35,420 bases of DNA from a virus. Positions 28,888 to 35,420 of the stretch are shown here, piece after piece. The translations under genes were made by a program, and so were the position numbers. The notes under the pieces are model-generated. The model was given only the letters and a program-made list of their open reading frames with translations, was not told the origin of the DNA and searched no databases. The first letter of the stretch is position 1. Every line of letters begins with the position of its first letter. Location of the stretch: positions 1-35,420 of IMG/VR virus record IMGVR_UViG_3300030103_002448; one strand, 5' to 3'.

Positions 28888-28910
28888 AAAAGAGGGGATA
28901 GATATCCCCC
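28885..28910 (-). terminator. Terminator at the end of the lysis/structural operon
   Basis: On the minus strand a 6-bp stem (GGGGAT with ATCCCC, four-base loop) preceded by extra G and followed by TC and seven T. It ends transcripts coming through the lysis genes and also the short transcript predicted from the promoter at 28985-29016. It is immediately followed by the ERF promoter. Confidence 0.8.
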
Positions 28911-28978
28911 CTTACTATATATAAAACAAAAACAAACAATGAATTAAGGTGAATGCCTAAATTTATTATTTATGAAAC
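28888..28978 (-). ncRNA. Candidate small RNA, about 90 nt
   Basis: A good promoter (28985-29016) and a terminator (28885-28910) lie with no gene between them. No ATG occurs on the minus strand in the interval, and GTG or TTG frames are very short. Transcription should start about seven bases after the -7 box and stop in the T run. A tandem promoter feeding read-through into the ERF operon is the alternative. Expression is not shown. Confidence 0.45.
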
Positions 28979-28984
28979 ACAAGA

Positions 28985-29016
28985 CAAATATATAATTTAT
29001 ATTCTATATAAACAAA
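28985..29016 (-). promoter_or_regulatory. Bacteroidetes-type promoter after the 44-residue basic gene
   Basis: On the minus strand TTTG (29016-29013), exactly 20 bases, then TATATTTG (28992-28985). Unlike the other promoters it lacks the GCAGTTCTAAA motif in the spacer, so it would escape regulation through that site. It begins within three bases of the stop codon of the 44-residue gene. Confidence 0.78.
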
Positions 29017-29018
29017 AA

Positions 29019-29153
29019 TTATCTTCCTTGTCCTCTATATTTTTTCTTATAATTCTTTGAAGACTTTACAGAGGAACTTTTAGACTTACTATGGGTATTA
29101 GGTCGCTTTACTTTTTTCTTCTCTCTATATACAAATATATTGCCTTTAGCCAT
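29019..29153 (-). CDS. Small basic protein, 44 residues
   Basis: It begins MAKGNIFVYREKKKVKRPNT, followed by Ser/Lys-rich sequence and an end motif KKKYRGQGR. The composition suggests nucleic-acid binding, as in small ribosomal or nucleoid-type proteins. Its start overlaps the stop of the holin-like gene as TAATG. Proteins of this form are frequent in marine phages, without a known role. The charge pattern and coupling support translation. Confidence 0.7.
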   Translation of the reverse strand: MAKGNIFVYREKKKVKRPNTHSKSKSSSVKSSKNYKKKYRGQGR

Positions 29154-29572
29154 TATTTATGTTTTGAGTTGCCAAATACTTTTTCTACACCTCTAGAACC
29201 AAAGTATCCTCCAATTACGATTGATAAAAGACCAGTAATTGAATCTAAAGGATAACTTAAATACCATCCAACAACATAGGAAACCGTTAGAAAAACTAAA
29301 ACTAATGGGCGAACATTTGATGCTAACCATGAACCTGATCTAGCGTCAGCTACCCAGCGTCTAGTTGTACCATCTATTTCAGCTCTTTCCAGCTTTAGCT
29401 TCTCCAACGCAACCTCTTTATCGGCATCACTCATATCAGACCCACCGATAATAGCCTGTATAACACTACCTACTGCTGTATTACCTGCTACAGCTCCAAC
29501 TACGTCAGGTATTTTATCTAGAAGGAATTGACCTACTTTAGTATCTTTAAATTTCTTTTTGGGAGTAGACAT
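29153..29572 (-). CDS. Holin-like membrane protein
   Basis: A 139-residue protein. Features are an N-terminal soluble part with IPDVVGAVAGNTAVGSVIQA, a charged linker (DADKEVALEKLKLERAEIDG), the segment RRWVADARSGSWLASNVRPL and two hydrophobic helices, VLVFLTVSYVVGWYL and a following SIVIGGYFG segment. This is the layout of the three-helix holin family of gene transfer agents and phages (DUF3154-like). Holins pierce the inner membrane to let endolysin out and set lysis timing. The gene follows the endolysin gene by 18 bases. Confidence 0.7.
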   Translation of the reverse strand: MSTPKKKFKDTKVGQFLLDKIPDVVGAVAGNTAVGSVIQAIIGGSDMSDADKEVALEKLKLERAEIDGTTRRWVADARSGSWLASNVRPLVLVFLTVSYVVGWYLSYPLDSITGLLSIVIGGYFGSRGVEKVFGNSKHK

Positions 29573-29590
29573 AATGTGCTTCCTACTGTA

Positions 29591-29947
29591 TTAGTAAGTC
29601 CAAACTGAATTTGGTTTTGTATCATCGGTATCGCAATGTATAAAGGTTTTAGCGATTCCCAACCTTTTGAATCCTGCTTTAATAAGGGCATTAAGAATAA
29701 TGTATCTTTGGTTTCCTCCGCTAACAGCAATATCGGCTGCAACTCCGATGAGGTGGCTTGAGTTTGGTACTCCTCCAACTTTAGCGTTGTGGTCTTTTGT
29801 CCTGTAACCACTTGTGATCTTAAAGGGTACACCTGCAAGTTCTCTAGCGTGTTCAAGTTTATAAAGAAAGTTAATATCCATATTCTTACCTGAATCAGGT
29901 AAACTAGGGCAGTTAAACTCATCAAGGGAAAAGTAATTAAGATTCAT
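29591..29947 (-). CDS. M15-family peptidase endolysin
   Basis: A 118-residue enzyme with the peptidase M15A pattern: FKITSGYRTKDHN (42-54), SSHLIGVAADI (63-73, His65 and Asp72) and FIHCDTD (103-109, His104 and Asp106). These residues bind zinc and act as catalytic base in D-Ala-D-Ala-type peptidases. It cleaves peptidoglycan cross-links at lysis. No signal peptide is present, so it needs the holin. The start overlaps the upstream membrane protein stop as ATGA. The gene product is short, typical of catalytic-domain-only endolysins. Confidence 0.9.
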   Translation of the reverse strand: MNLNYFSLDEFNCPSLPDSGKNMDINFLYKLEHARELAGVPFKITSGYRTKDHNAKVGGVPNSSHLIGVAADIAVSGGNQRYIILNALIKAGFKRLGIAKTFIHCDTDDTKPNSVWTY

Positions 29948-30099
29948 ACAAATATACTATAAAGTAGTTTCCAAATCATAAAGAATAATACAACTCCTAT
30001 AAATATAATTTTACTTTTATTGTAATATCCGTCACTCTGCCAATTTGTAGAAACGTAATCAATTACTTTTTCTTTAGCTAAAATCCAATATCTTTTCAT
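29944..30099 (-). CDS. Small single-span membrane protein of the lysis cassette, 51 residues
   Basis: It begins MKRYWILAKEKVIDYVSTNW and has a C-terminal hydrophobic helix (IIFIGVVLFFMIWKLLYSIF). Its ends overlap neighbours as ATGA at both sides, giving good support for translation. Directly before the endolysin, it might be an antiholin or spanin-like factor, but the C-terminal placement of the helix and the lack of a lipobox leave this open. Confidence 0.65.
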   Translation of the reverse strand: MKRYWILAKEKVIDYVSTNWQSDGYYNKSKIIFIGVVLFFMIWKLLYSIFV

Positions 30100-30179
30100 A
30101 ATTTATTATTTAAGTGTGAACCGTCACAATAACCATTAGGGTCGCTAGTACAACCACATTTACATTTTATTTCTTTCAT
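30096..30179 (-). CDS. CDGSH-like mini protein, 27 residues
   Basis: The product is MKEIKCKCGCTSDPNGYCDG plus SHLNNKL. It holds Cys6, Cys8, Cys10, Cys18 and His22; the CDGSH end is the signature of iron-sulphur CDGSH proteins, which bind a [2Fe-2S] cluster by three Cys and one His. Spacing differs by one residue from the published consensus whichever Cys pair is used, so this is a resemblance only. It overlaps both neighbours as ATGA, which strongly supports translation. Location in a lysis cassette is odd. It may bind zinc or iron. Confidence 0.65.
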   Translation of the reverse strand: MKEIKCKCGCTSDPNGYCDGSHLNNKL

Positions 30180-30586
30180 AATTTTTCTTTTGGTGGGTTA
30201 TTTTTATCATCAAAATCCATAGCTGCTTTTAATATAATTTTATCCATCATATTGTCTTGGTTTTGTAGCATTTCTCTTTGGAGGTTTATAACCATTTCCT
30301 CTAAATTATCTTTAGCTTTTACAAGCATTTCAATTTGGTGTTCCTTTTTTTCTAAAGATTGTTTTAGAGAGTTTATATCATCTGGTTTACTTCCTGTTAT
30401 AGTAGCTACGGTTATACCGATACTCGCACTAATTGTTCCAATTAACATCATTACGACCTCCTTGTTAGTATCTAGTACAGGAAACTGAATTAGAGCGACT
30501 ATAAGTCCTATAACAAATAAAAATATTAGTAGTGACCCTACATAACTTCTTATTTCTCTTGCTACGCCATTTTTAGGAAGTGCCAT
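30176..30586 (-). CDS. Membrane protein with coiled coil (holin-like)
   Basis: A 136-residue protein. It has two hydrophobic helices (SLLIFLFVIGLIVALIQF at about 18-35, and MLIGTISASIGITVATITG at about 47-65), followed by a coiled coil (SLKQSLEKKEHQIEMLVKAK and on to about 120) and a charged tail. Helices first, then a cytoplasmic or periplasmic coil, fit a phage holin-like or spanin-like protein. Both ends are coupled to neighbours by overlaps. Two holin-like genes in one cassette suggest a holin and an antiholin pair, though this is inference. Confidence 0.65.
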   Translation of the reverse strand: MALPKNGVAREIRSYVGSLLIFLFVIGLIVALIQFPVLDTNKEVVMMLIGTISASIGITVATITGSKPDDINSLKQSLEKKEHQIEMLVKAKDNLEEMVINLQREMLQNQDNMMDKIILKAAMDFDDKNNPPKEKL

Positions 30587-30726
30587 TATTTTAATTTTTT
30601 ACTAATACTAATTATTGTATATGCTATTGCTAATAATAAAGAAACAGCTTGTAGAATAGGATTTATAGAACTAATTGAAAAAGCTAATGCTATTGCGTTT
30701 AAACTATAAATCTTTAAATCTTCCAT
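30586..30726 (-). CDS. Small membrane protein, 46 residues
   Basis: It starts MEDLKIYSLNAIALAFSISS and has a hydrophobic helix (PILQAVSLLLAIAYTIISIS) with a Lys-rich end. Its start overlaps the stop of the LamG protein gene and its stop overlaps the next start (TAATG twice). The size and topology resemble small phage holins of the lysis region. The cytoplasmic Lys tail favours an N-out or hairpin topology. No family is recognised. Confidence 0.65.
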   Translation of the reverse strand: MEDLKIYSLNAIALAFSISSINPILQAVSLLLAIAYTIISISKKLK

Positions 30727-33700
30727 TATTTTATTGCTAAATAGATGTAATCTACATCATAAGAGTTATGCCAAGTTCCTGTGCTATTTACAGTAAATTT
30801 ATTAGTGCCTAAAACAAAAGCAGTTGCTGAAGCATCTTCTGCATCACTTAAATTAGCATATAATTCTTTTGAACCTCTTTGTGAATCTATTAAAATCCAT
30901 CCTGTTGAACCTACTCCTTTGACTAATAAGAATCTTGGACTAAAACTTAAAGAAACATCAAGACCTGAAACCCCTGTTCCTGTATAACTCCCCACTTTCT
31001 GATAACCTGTTACAGAGTGGAAGCAATATCCAATTACATCTCCAACACCTCCTAATGCACTATTCCAATTATTATCAAATGTAGTAGATGTGGGTAAAGA
31101 CATTGTACCATCTGATGAACTTAATTGAGCCAAACTACCTGTATCAAACTCTAAATAATCATAAGGATTATTATTCAAGAAAAAAGGTCTAATTCTCCAA
31201 TCTCCAGATGAATCTATCCTCTTACTAATTATTAGTTCAGGAGGTGAACTTAATCCGTGTCCTACGGAGATATTCCCAGAGCTTGTTAAAGTTCCTGTCC
31301 ACTTCACAATACTAAATCCTGCCTCTGCATTTACTGAAACTATACTTTCAAAAGTAGAGCCTCCACTACTACCTTCTGTGTTTATCTGTGGTAAATTTTT
31401 ATCGTGGTCTCCTGCCTTGAAAACCCATGCGACGTATTCTCTACCACTTGTATTTACTTCACCACCACTACCTGCACCATCTAAACTAAAACCATTATCT
31501 GTTAAAGAAACAAAACCATTAGCAGTTGTAGATTCTGCTGATGTTGTATCTGAACTAATTCTACTAAATTCACCTCTTACAGAATCGTGTAATTCGTGGC
31601 TTGTTGAATGACTTCTTGATTTAATCCAAGCAAAGTCAGGTTTGAAGCTTGTAACAATTTCTTGTGCTGCTCCTGTTCCTGTATAAGTAACAACATCAAA
31701 ACTATTCGCTACAGTTGGAGTAGTAGTATCAGGGTCTGCTGCTATAGCTAGGTAGATGTAAGTACCATTATTTGCATTTAAAACCCCATCCGTAGTGTTT
31801 ATGCTAAATCCATTTGATAAGAAATTAATACCATTAGTTGCTCCGAAAGTAGCTTCTTGTGCTGTATCTTGTGCATCTAAAAAGTCATCCATATTAGTCA
31901 AGGCATCTGCTCGTTTATTATCAGCCATTAACCATCTATCCCCACTATCTGTTCTTTTAAACAATATAAATGCACATTCAAATCCTGTTTCAACTAAATT
32001 ACCTGAAGCTCCTGTACCTGTATAAGTACCGACTTTTTGTATTCCGTCTACGCTGTGGAAAGCATATATTATTTGAGAAGTTGAACCTGTATAGCCAAAA
32101 TAATAACTATAAGCTGTTGTAGGGGTAGTTATAAAAGTATCATCGACTGTAGGTGTATATCCTTGTCCAGAAACTCCACCGTTACCAGAGCCGTTTGAAG
32201 TGTTCAGATTCATATAATAACCTGTAGACAATATACTTGGTAAAAAAACACCCCAATAAAGAGATAAATTTAAAGATTTTGTAATTAAAAGTTCAGGTGC
32301 TTGAGATAATCCGTGAGGTATTGTTTGATTGTTAGATGTTTGGGGGTTGTGTTTTATAATACTAAATCCTGCTTCTTGGTTCGCACTTATATCAGCATTA
32401 AGGTCTCCGCTTGTGTCTGTAGAAGATGCACCTCCTGCATTGAAGCACCAAGCAGCAAACGTTTGACCTGACTGACCGACAAAAGCATTACCAGTCACAG
32501 AGAATCCATTACTATCAAAAGACGGTAAATAACCTGTACCGCCTCCATCATATTGTGCTTGAGTACTATTTGGAATAATTACTATATCAGCACCTCTAAC
32601 AGAATCAAACAGCATATGGTCAGAATTTGAAGAAGAGCTTCTTTTCTTTATCCAAACCAAATCAGGAGAAAAATTCGTAGCATCTTGATAAGTTACGTTT
32701 GTAGCAGTACCATCATAATTTGAAGGAGCAGTATAAGTCATACCTGATATATTTCCTGTATAACTTCTTGTTTTATCATTAACAGAACCTGAATTATTAT
32801 TATCAAAATTAAACCAACTTTCAGGAGTAGATATTACATTCAAATTAGTGAAATTGTCATTATATAAAGCTGTTCTATCTGTGTCGCTTAATGCTCTTGA
32901 ATATGTTCTAATTTGCTTATATTCTATATTGGCATCACTTGCAATTACAGAACTTAAAGGGTTATCTCCAAAATAAATATCTCCTCCATTTTGAATATTT
33001 GTACTTGCAGCTGATACAGTTGCTTTTAATACATTGTTTTCATAAATTCTTGCTTGAGTACTTTCTAATATAATTAAGAAATGCTTATATACATCCGATT
33101 CAGTTGATGACCAAGTTCCTGTGCTATTATTTGAACTCGTAGCATAATCAGAAAATTCAAGTTCATTATTATTTGAAGTTGTTCTCAATAATATTCCTGA
33201 CTCCCCCGAACTATTTCTTGTGTCAAGTAATGACCTATTACCACCTGTTGATGTAGGTATTTTTGCCCAAAATGAAATTGTTTGAGTTTGTAATTGATCT
33301 ATATTAGTATCAAAATAATCACCATTAGATGATGATCTTATTGAACCATCAATAGAATATCCTCCATCAGGACCTGTATCATTGGCATTACCATCTAATC
33401 TATATAAAGCAACACCTGAACTATCAGAGAATATATCAGTAACTGATTTAGATGCTGAAGCAAATGTTTCTCCATATAGAGTAGTTACTTCTGTAGTTGT
33501 AAGCTCTCTATTGAATATTCTAAATTGGTCTATTGCACCGTTAAAATAATCTACTAATACTCTTGAAAGCCTACCAATTATAAAATTTTGATTTGCAGTA
33601 GTTGTAAAGGCAGAAGAAGTTCCTGTTAATTCAGCAGTAGAATTACCATCAAGATATACATTAAAATCTCCATTATCATAATTAACTACAACGTGATGCC

Positions 33701-34091
33701 AATTTCCATCATTTATGGTAGTTGTTCCTGTATCAGTAACACTTGTTCCACTTGTATTTGCCTGAAAATAAAGCACACCTGAAGCTAAAGATTTTAAAGC
33801 TAAACCTGTAGAGGATGAGTCGTTACCGCCATTATTCCAAATCAATCCTGCTGAAGTAGAAGAAGTTCTAAACCAACAAGAAACAGATATTAAAGAGCCA
33901 TTATTTGATGAATTATTACCTAAATCAATATAACTACTACTCCCATTAAAAACAGCACCTCTATTTATATAACCACCTATTTTTTGAGTACTTCCGTTTC
34001 CTGTATATAAAACTGTATTGAAATAACCTGATGGTAGATTGGCAGGTGCATCTCCTGCTACCTTCTTAAATGTCTTTCTATTTAAAGCCAT
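30726..34091 (-). CDS. Large LamG-domain tail or fibre protein, 1121 residues
   Basis: The N-terminal 210 residues form a LamG (concanavalin-like) domain (RGAVFNGSSSYIDLG, DGNWHHVVVNYDNG, IDQFRIFNRELT). A second LamG-like domain covers about 228-413 (LQTQTISFWAKIPTS, YKQIRTYSRALSDTD). Residues about 450-1121 consist of two copies of a unit of about 300 residues, each with F-x-PD-x-x-WIK, DSVRG, NGFS, AGFSI-x-K, GLS-x-PEL, HSV-x-G-x-QKVG-x-YTGTG and IYLAI landmarks. LamG domains bind glycans, so it is a likely receptor-binding fibre. The repeat unit resembles DUF7483-type phage domains. The gene is coupled by overlap to the lysis gene that follows. Confidence 0.75.
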   Translation of the reverse strand: MALNRKTFKKVAGDAPANLPSGYFNTVLYTGNGSTQKIGGYINRGAVFNGSSSYIDLGNNSSNNGSLISVSCWFRTSSTSAGLIWNNGGNDSSSTGLALKSLASGVLYFQANTSGTSVTDTGTTTINDGNWHHVVVNYDNGDFNVYLDGNSTAELTGTSSAFTTTANQNFIIGRLSRVLVDYFNGAIDQFRIFNRELTTTEVTTLYGETFASASKSVTDIFSDSSGVALYRLDGNANDTGPDGGYSIDGSIRSSSNGDYFDTNIDQLQTQTISFWAKIPTSTGGNRSLLDTRNSSGESGILLRTTSNNNELEFSDYATSSNNSTGTWSSTESDVYKHFLIILESTQARIYENNVLKATVSAASTNIQNGGDIYFGDNPLSSVIASDANIEYKQIRTYSRALSDTDRTALYNDNFTNLNVISTPESWFNFDNNNSGSVNDKTRSYTGNISGMTYTAPSNYDGTATNVTYQDATNFSPDLVWIKKRSSSSNSDHMLFDSVRGADIVIIPNSTQAQYDGGGTGYLPSFDSNGFSVTGNAFVGQSGQTFAAWCFNAGGASSTDTSGDLNADISANQEAGFSIIKHNPQTSNNQTIPHGLSQAPELLITKSLNLSLYWGVFLPSILSTGYYMNLNTSNGSGNGGVSGQGYTPTVDDTFITTPTTAYSYYFGYTGSTSQIIYAFHSVDGIQKVGTYTGTGASGNLVETGFECAFILFKRTDSGDRWLMADNKRADALTNMDDFLDAQDTAQEATFGATNGINFLSNGFSINTTDGVLNANNGTYIYLAIAADPDTTTPTVANSFDVVTYTGTGAAQEIVTSFKPDFAWIKSRSHSTSHELHDSVRGEFSRISSDTTSAESTTANGFVSLTDNGFSLDGAGSGGEVNTSGREYVAWVFKAGDHDKNLPQINTEGSSGGSTFESIVSVNAEAGFSIVKWTGTLTSSGNISVGHGLSSPPELIISKRIDSSGDWRIRPFFLNNNPYDYLEFDTGSLAQLSSSDGTMSLPTSTTFDNNWNSALGGVGDVIGYCFHSVTGYQKVGSYTGTGVSGLDVSLSFSPRFLLVKGVGSTGWILIDSQRGSKELYANLSDAEDASATAFVLGTNKFTVNSTGTWHNSYDVDYIYLAIK

Positions 34092-34092
34092 A

Positions 34093-34575
34093 TTATAAGT
34101 TTATGTCGTACTGTACTACTTGTGCTTTTGTGGTCTTGGCGTTTATTTCGCCCTCTTTTGTTTCTACAGTTGTTCTTATTGCTGCTCTAGCATCTGTTAT
34201 ATCAGAATCAGTAGTATTACCTAATTCAGTATCTCTTATAATTACCCAATCAGTTTCAGATAGTTTACTATTAGCAATAGATTTTAAGTTGGCTATCTTT
34301 TGAGTTTTTAACTCTGCTAAAGTTTGTGTCCAAGTTTTATTTGTTTTAGGATATGTAAATTGAATATTTTCACTATCCCAAAATATTTCTCCTAAATCGT
34401 GAATTTGTGAGTTATAACCATCTGGTAATACTACATCAAACAAACCTTCTGATTTTTGTTCTGATCTTGGTAATTGGTCAAACCCTCCTAGATATTCTTT
34501 TTGACTACCTTTAAATGCTTTTGGTATTGATGTATATACCTGTATTGTTCCGTTTCTATTTATTGCGTATGCCAT
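34093..34575 (-). CDS. Tail fibre assembly-like protein (DUF4376-type)
   Basis: I choose the start at 34575 (MAYAINRNGTIQVY), which overlaps the fibre stop as TAATG and gives 160 residues; a start at 34605 would lie inside the fibre gene. The C-terminal half (LAELKTQKIANLKSIANSKL, then SETDWVIIRDTELGNTTDSD) matches the domain often found in tail fibre assembly chaperones and fibre-tip proteins: a helix ending in the D-W-V/T-I-R motif, then a helix with ITDARAAIRT. It sits between the fibre and the LamG protein. A chaperone role for fibre folding is likely but not certain. Confidence 0.7.
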   Translation of the reverse strand: MAYAINRNGTIQVYTSIPKAFKGSQKEYLGGFDQLPRSEQKSEGLFDVVLPDGYNSQIHDLGEIFWDSENIQFTYPKTNKTWTQTLAELKTQKIANLKSIANSKLSETDWVIIRDTELGNTTDSDITDARAAIRTTVETKEGEINAKTTKAQVVQYDINL

Positions 34576-35420
34576 TATGATCCTATTTGTGAGATTTGAT
34601 ACCACGCTTCAGACGTTGATATAAATTTAAATTCTATTAAGTTTTTTGCAGAACCTGTGTCACTATAAGTTCCCCCTAGCTTGTTAAAAGTTCCTGCTGA
34701 ACCGTTTATAGTACCCAATGCTAAACCAAAAGTTCCACCACTACCTGTTATTTGTAAAACACAAGTAGAACCTATTTTAACATTTGTAAAGGATACTGTA
34801 GCTGTGTGTCCTGCTGTCCAAGTAAATACATCTGCTGTTGAGGTATCTATTGTTATTGCAGTTGCTGATGTTACAGCACTACTAGCAGTATATCTATTTG
34901 CTAATTGGTCGTGGTCTATAGCATTGTCAGCCATCATTGAATTAGATACACTATCTGTATCACCTGTACCAACTAATGTACCTGTAGCTGTAGGTAAGGT
35001 AAGTACAGCACTACTAGATGCTGAATGAGGTTGTGCTTTTAATGTTTGAAAATGTGCATTACTCGATTCACAATACATTCGTATTTCAGCAACATTACCT
35101 GTTCCTGTTCTCATTTGTATACTACCATCAGAAACAGTTACACCTCCTGTAGACCCATCTCCATCTACTACTAAATTATTACCATCAAAAGTTAAATCTG
35201 CTTCTGCATTACCACTTGCAGAATCTACTGAAGTGACTACCCTATTGTTAGATGAGTTAGCAACAGAATAACTACTGCCAGATGCACTTAATTGTCCATT
35301 ACTAGCAGATAATCCTGATCCGGCAATACCACTTACAAAGTCAACTATAGATTCTTTTTTGGTAGCGTTTGAATCATCAGCATCTACAATAGCAATACTA
35401 TCATTAGCTACATTTACAGT
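34575..35420 (-). CDS. Tail fibre protein, C-terminal part (continues at 469-1)
   Basis: This frame is open at the window edge and equals the continuation of the gene that starts at 469. Across the join the frame is preserved: 35420 to 35114 is 102 codons, and 469 to 100 is 123 codons. The C-terminal segments LTLPTATGTLVGTGDTDSVS and SMMADNAIDHDQLANRYTAS, then a beta-rich end (STCVLQITGSGGTFGLALG and KFISTSEAWYQISQIGS), resemble C-termini of phage fibre or capsid-spike proteins, where the AWYQIS end is common. The whole protein is 404 residues. The C-terminus probably forms a trimeric tip. Stop codon overlaps the next gene. Confidence 0.8.
   Translation of the reverse strand, partial: TVNVANDSIAIVDADDSNATKKESIVDFVSGIAGSGLSASNGQLSASGSSYSVANSSNNRVVTSVDSASGNAEADLTFDGNNLVVDGDGSTGGVTVSDGSIQMRTGTGNVAEIRMYCESSNAHFQTLKAQPHSASSSAVLTLPTATGTLVGTGDTDSVSNSMMADNAIDHDQLANRYTASSAVTSATAITIDTSTADVFTWTAGHTATVSFTNVKIGSTCVLQITGSGGTFGLALGTINGSAGTFNKLGGTYSDTGSAKNLIEFKFISTSEAWYQISQIGS
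35321..35420. repeat. Terminal repeat, right copy
   Basis: It repeats bases 1-100 with one difference (35322 G against A at base 2). It should be removed to obtain one unit of about 35,320 bp. The difference lies at a wobble position and does not change the protein. Confidence 0.93.

Noticed and set aside
29533-29925. A 130-residue minus-strand frame overlapping the M15 endolysin gene
   Set aside because: It lies almost completely inside the endolysin gene in another frame, while the endolysin has all catalytic motifs. The overlapping frame has a Leu/Thr-rich composition and no motif.
34576-34605. Ten-residue extension of the fibre assembly-like protein
   Set aside because: It lies inside the fibre gene end. 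The ATG at 34575 is coupled to the fibre stop as TAATG, the usual junction in this genome.
1-35420. Search for tRNA genes, CRISPR arrays, integrase, repressor or insertion sequences
   Set aside because: No cloverleaf-like segment, regularly spaced long repeats, or recognisable recombinase or transposase motif was found by reading. A tRNA search program was not available, so a degenerate tRNA cannot be fully excluded.

Overview
The window is a complete or nearly complete genome of an AT-rich tailed phage with a siphovirus-like gene set, read as a linear copy of a circular assembly. The last 100 bases repeat the first 100 with one mismatch, so the unit is about 35,320 bp. One gene, a tail fibre, runs across the join. 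Every gene I can support is on the minus strand, so transcription runs from high to low coordinates. I see no integrase, lysogeny repressor, DNA polymerase or tRNA gene, which suggests a virulent phage that relies on the host replicase. The host is probably a member of the Bacteroidetes, most likely a flavobacterium: four intergenic sites match the Bacteroidetes promoter form TTTG-N18/20-TAnnTTTG, and ribosome-binding sites are A-rich rather than Shine-Dalgarno. A marine or aquatic origin is an inference from similarity to the style of environmental phage proteins.

Layout in the direction of transcription. (1) 28.9-19.6 kb, replication, recombination and packaging: an ERF-type annealing protein, a small SSB-like protein ending in DLPF, a winged-helix protein, a fused primase-helicase, a RusA resolvase, a sigma-like protein, a MazG-like protein, two PD-(D/E)XK-like nucleases, a DnaA domain IV-like protein, small and large terminase subunits, and many small ORFs. 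(2) 19.5-18.1 kb, a compact operon of six small accessory genes between its own promoter and terminator. (3) 17.9-16.7 kb, a second accessory group with a conserved Cys-rich protein of unknown function. (4) 16.7-16.05 kb, a largely noncoding regulatory region with repeats, palindromes and one 81-residue gene. (5) 16.05 kb down to 1 and on through 35.4-30.7 kb, the structural genes: a tail-assembly chaperone with a programmed -1 frameshift, tail terminator, neck protein, large tail proteins, tape measure, a multidomain XkdF-type protease, scaffold-like protein, major capsid protein, probable tail tube, portal, connector, then fibres and a large LamG protein. (6) 30.7-29.0 kb, a lysis cassette with several small membrane proteins, an M15 endolysin and a holin-like protein.

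Most adjacent genes overlap as ATGA or TAATG, which supports many short genes. The most useful hidden features are: the frameshifted gpG-T type chaperone product (254 residues against 230 unshifted); a 16-bp motif (TTTTGGCAGTTCTAAA) at seven intergenic or gene-end sites, three of them overlapping promoter -33 boxes; a duplicated 39-bp element followed by AT-rich inverted repeats upstream of both the primase-helicase and the tail operon; a promoter-to-terminator segment of about 90 nt without a gene (candidate small RNA); and clusters of short direct repeats at 16.6 and 18.1 kb.
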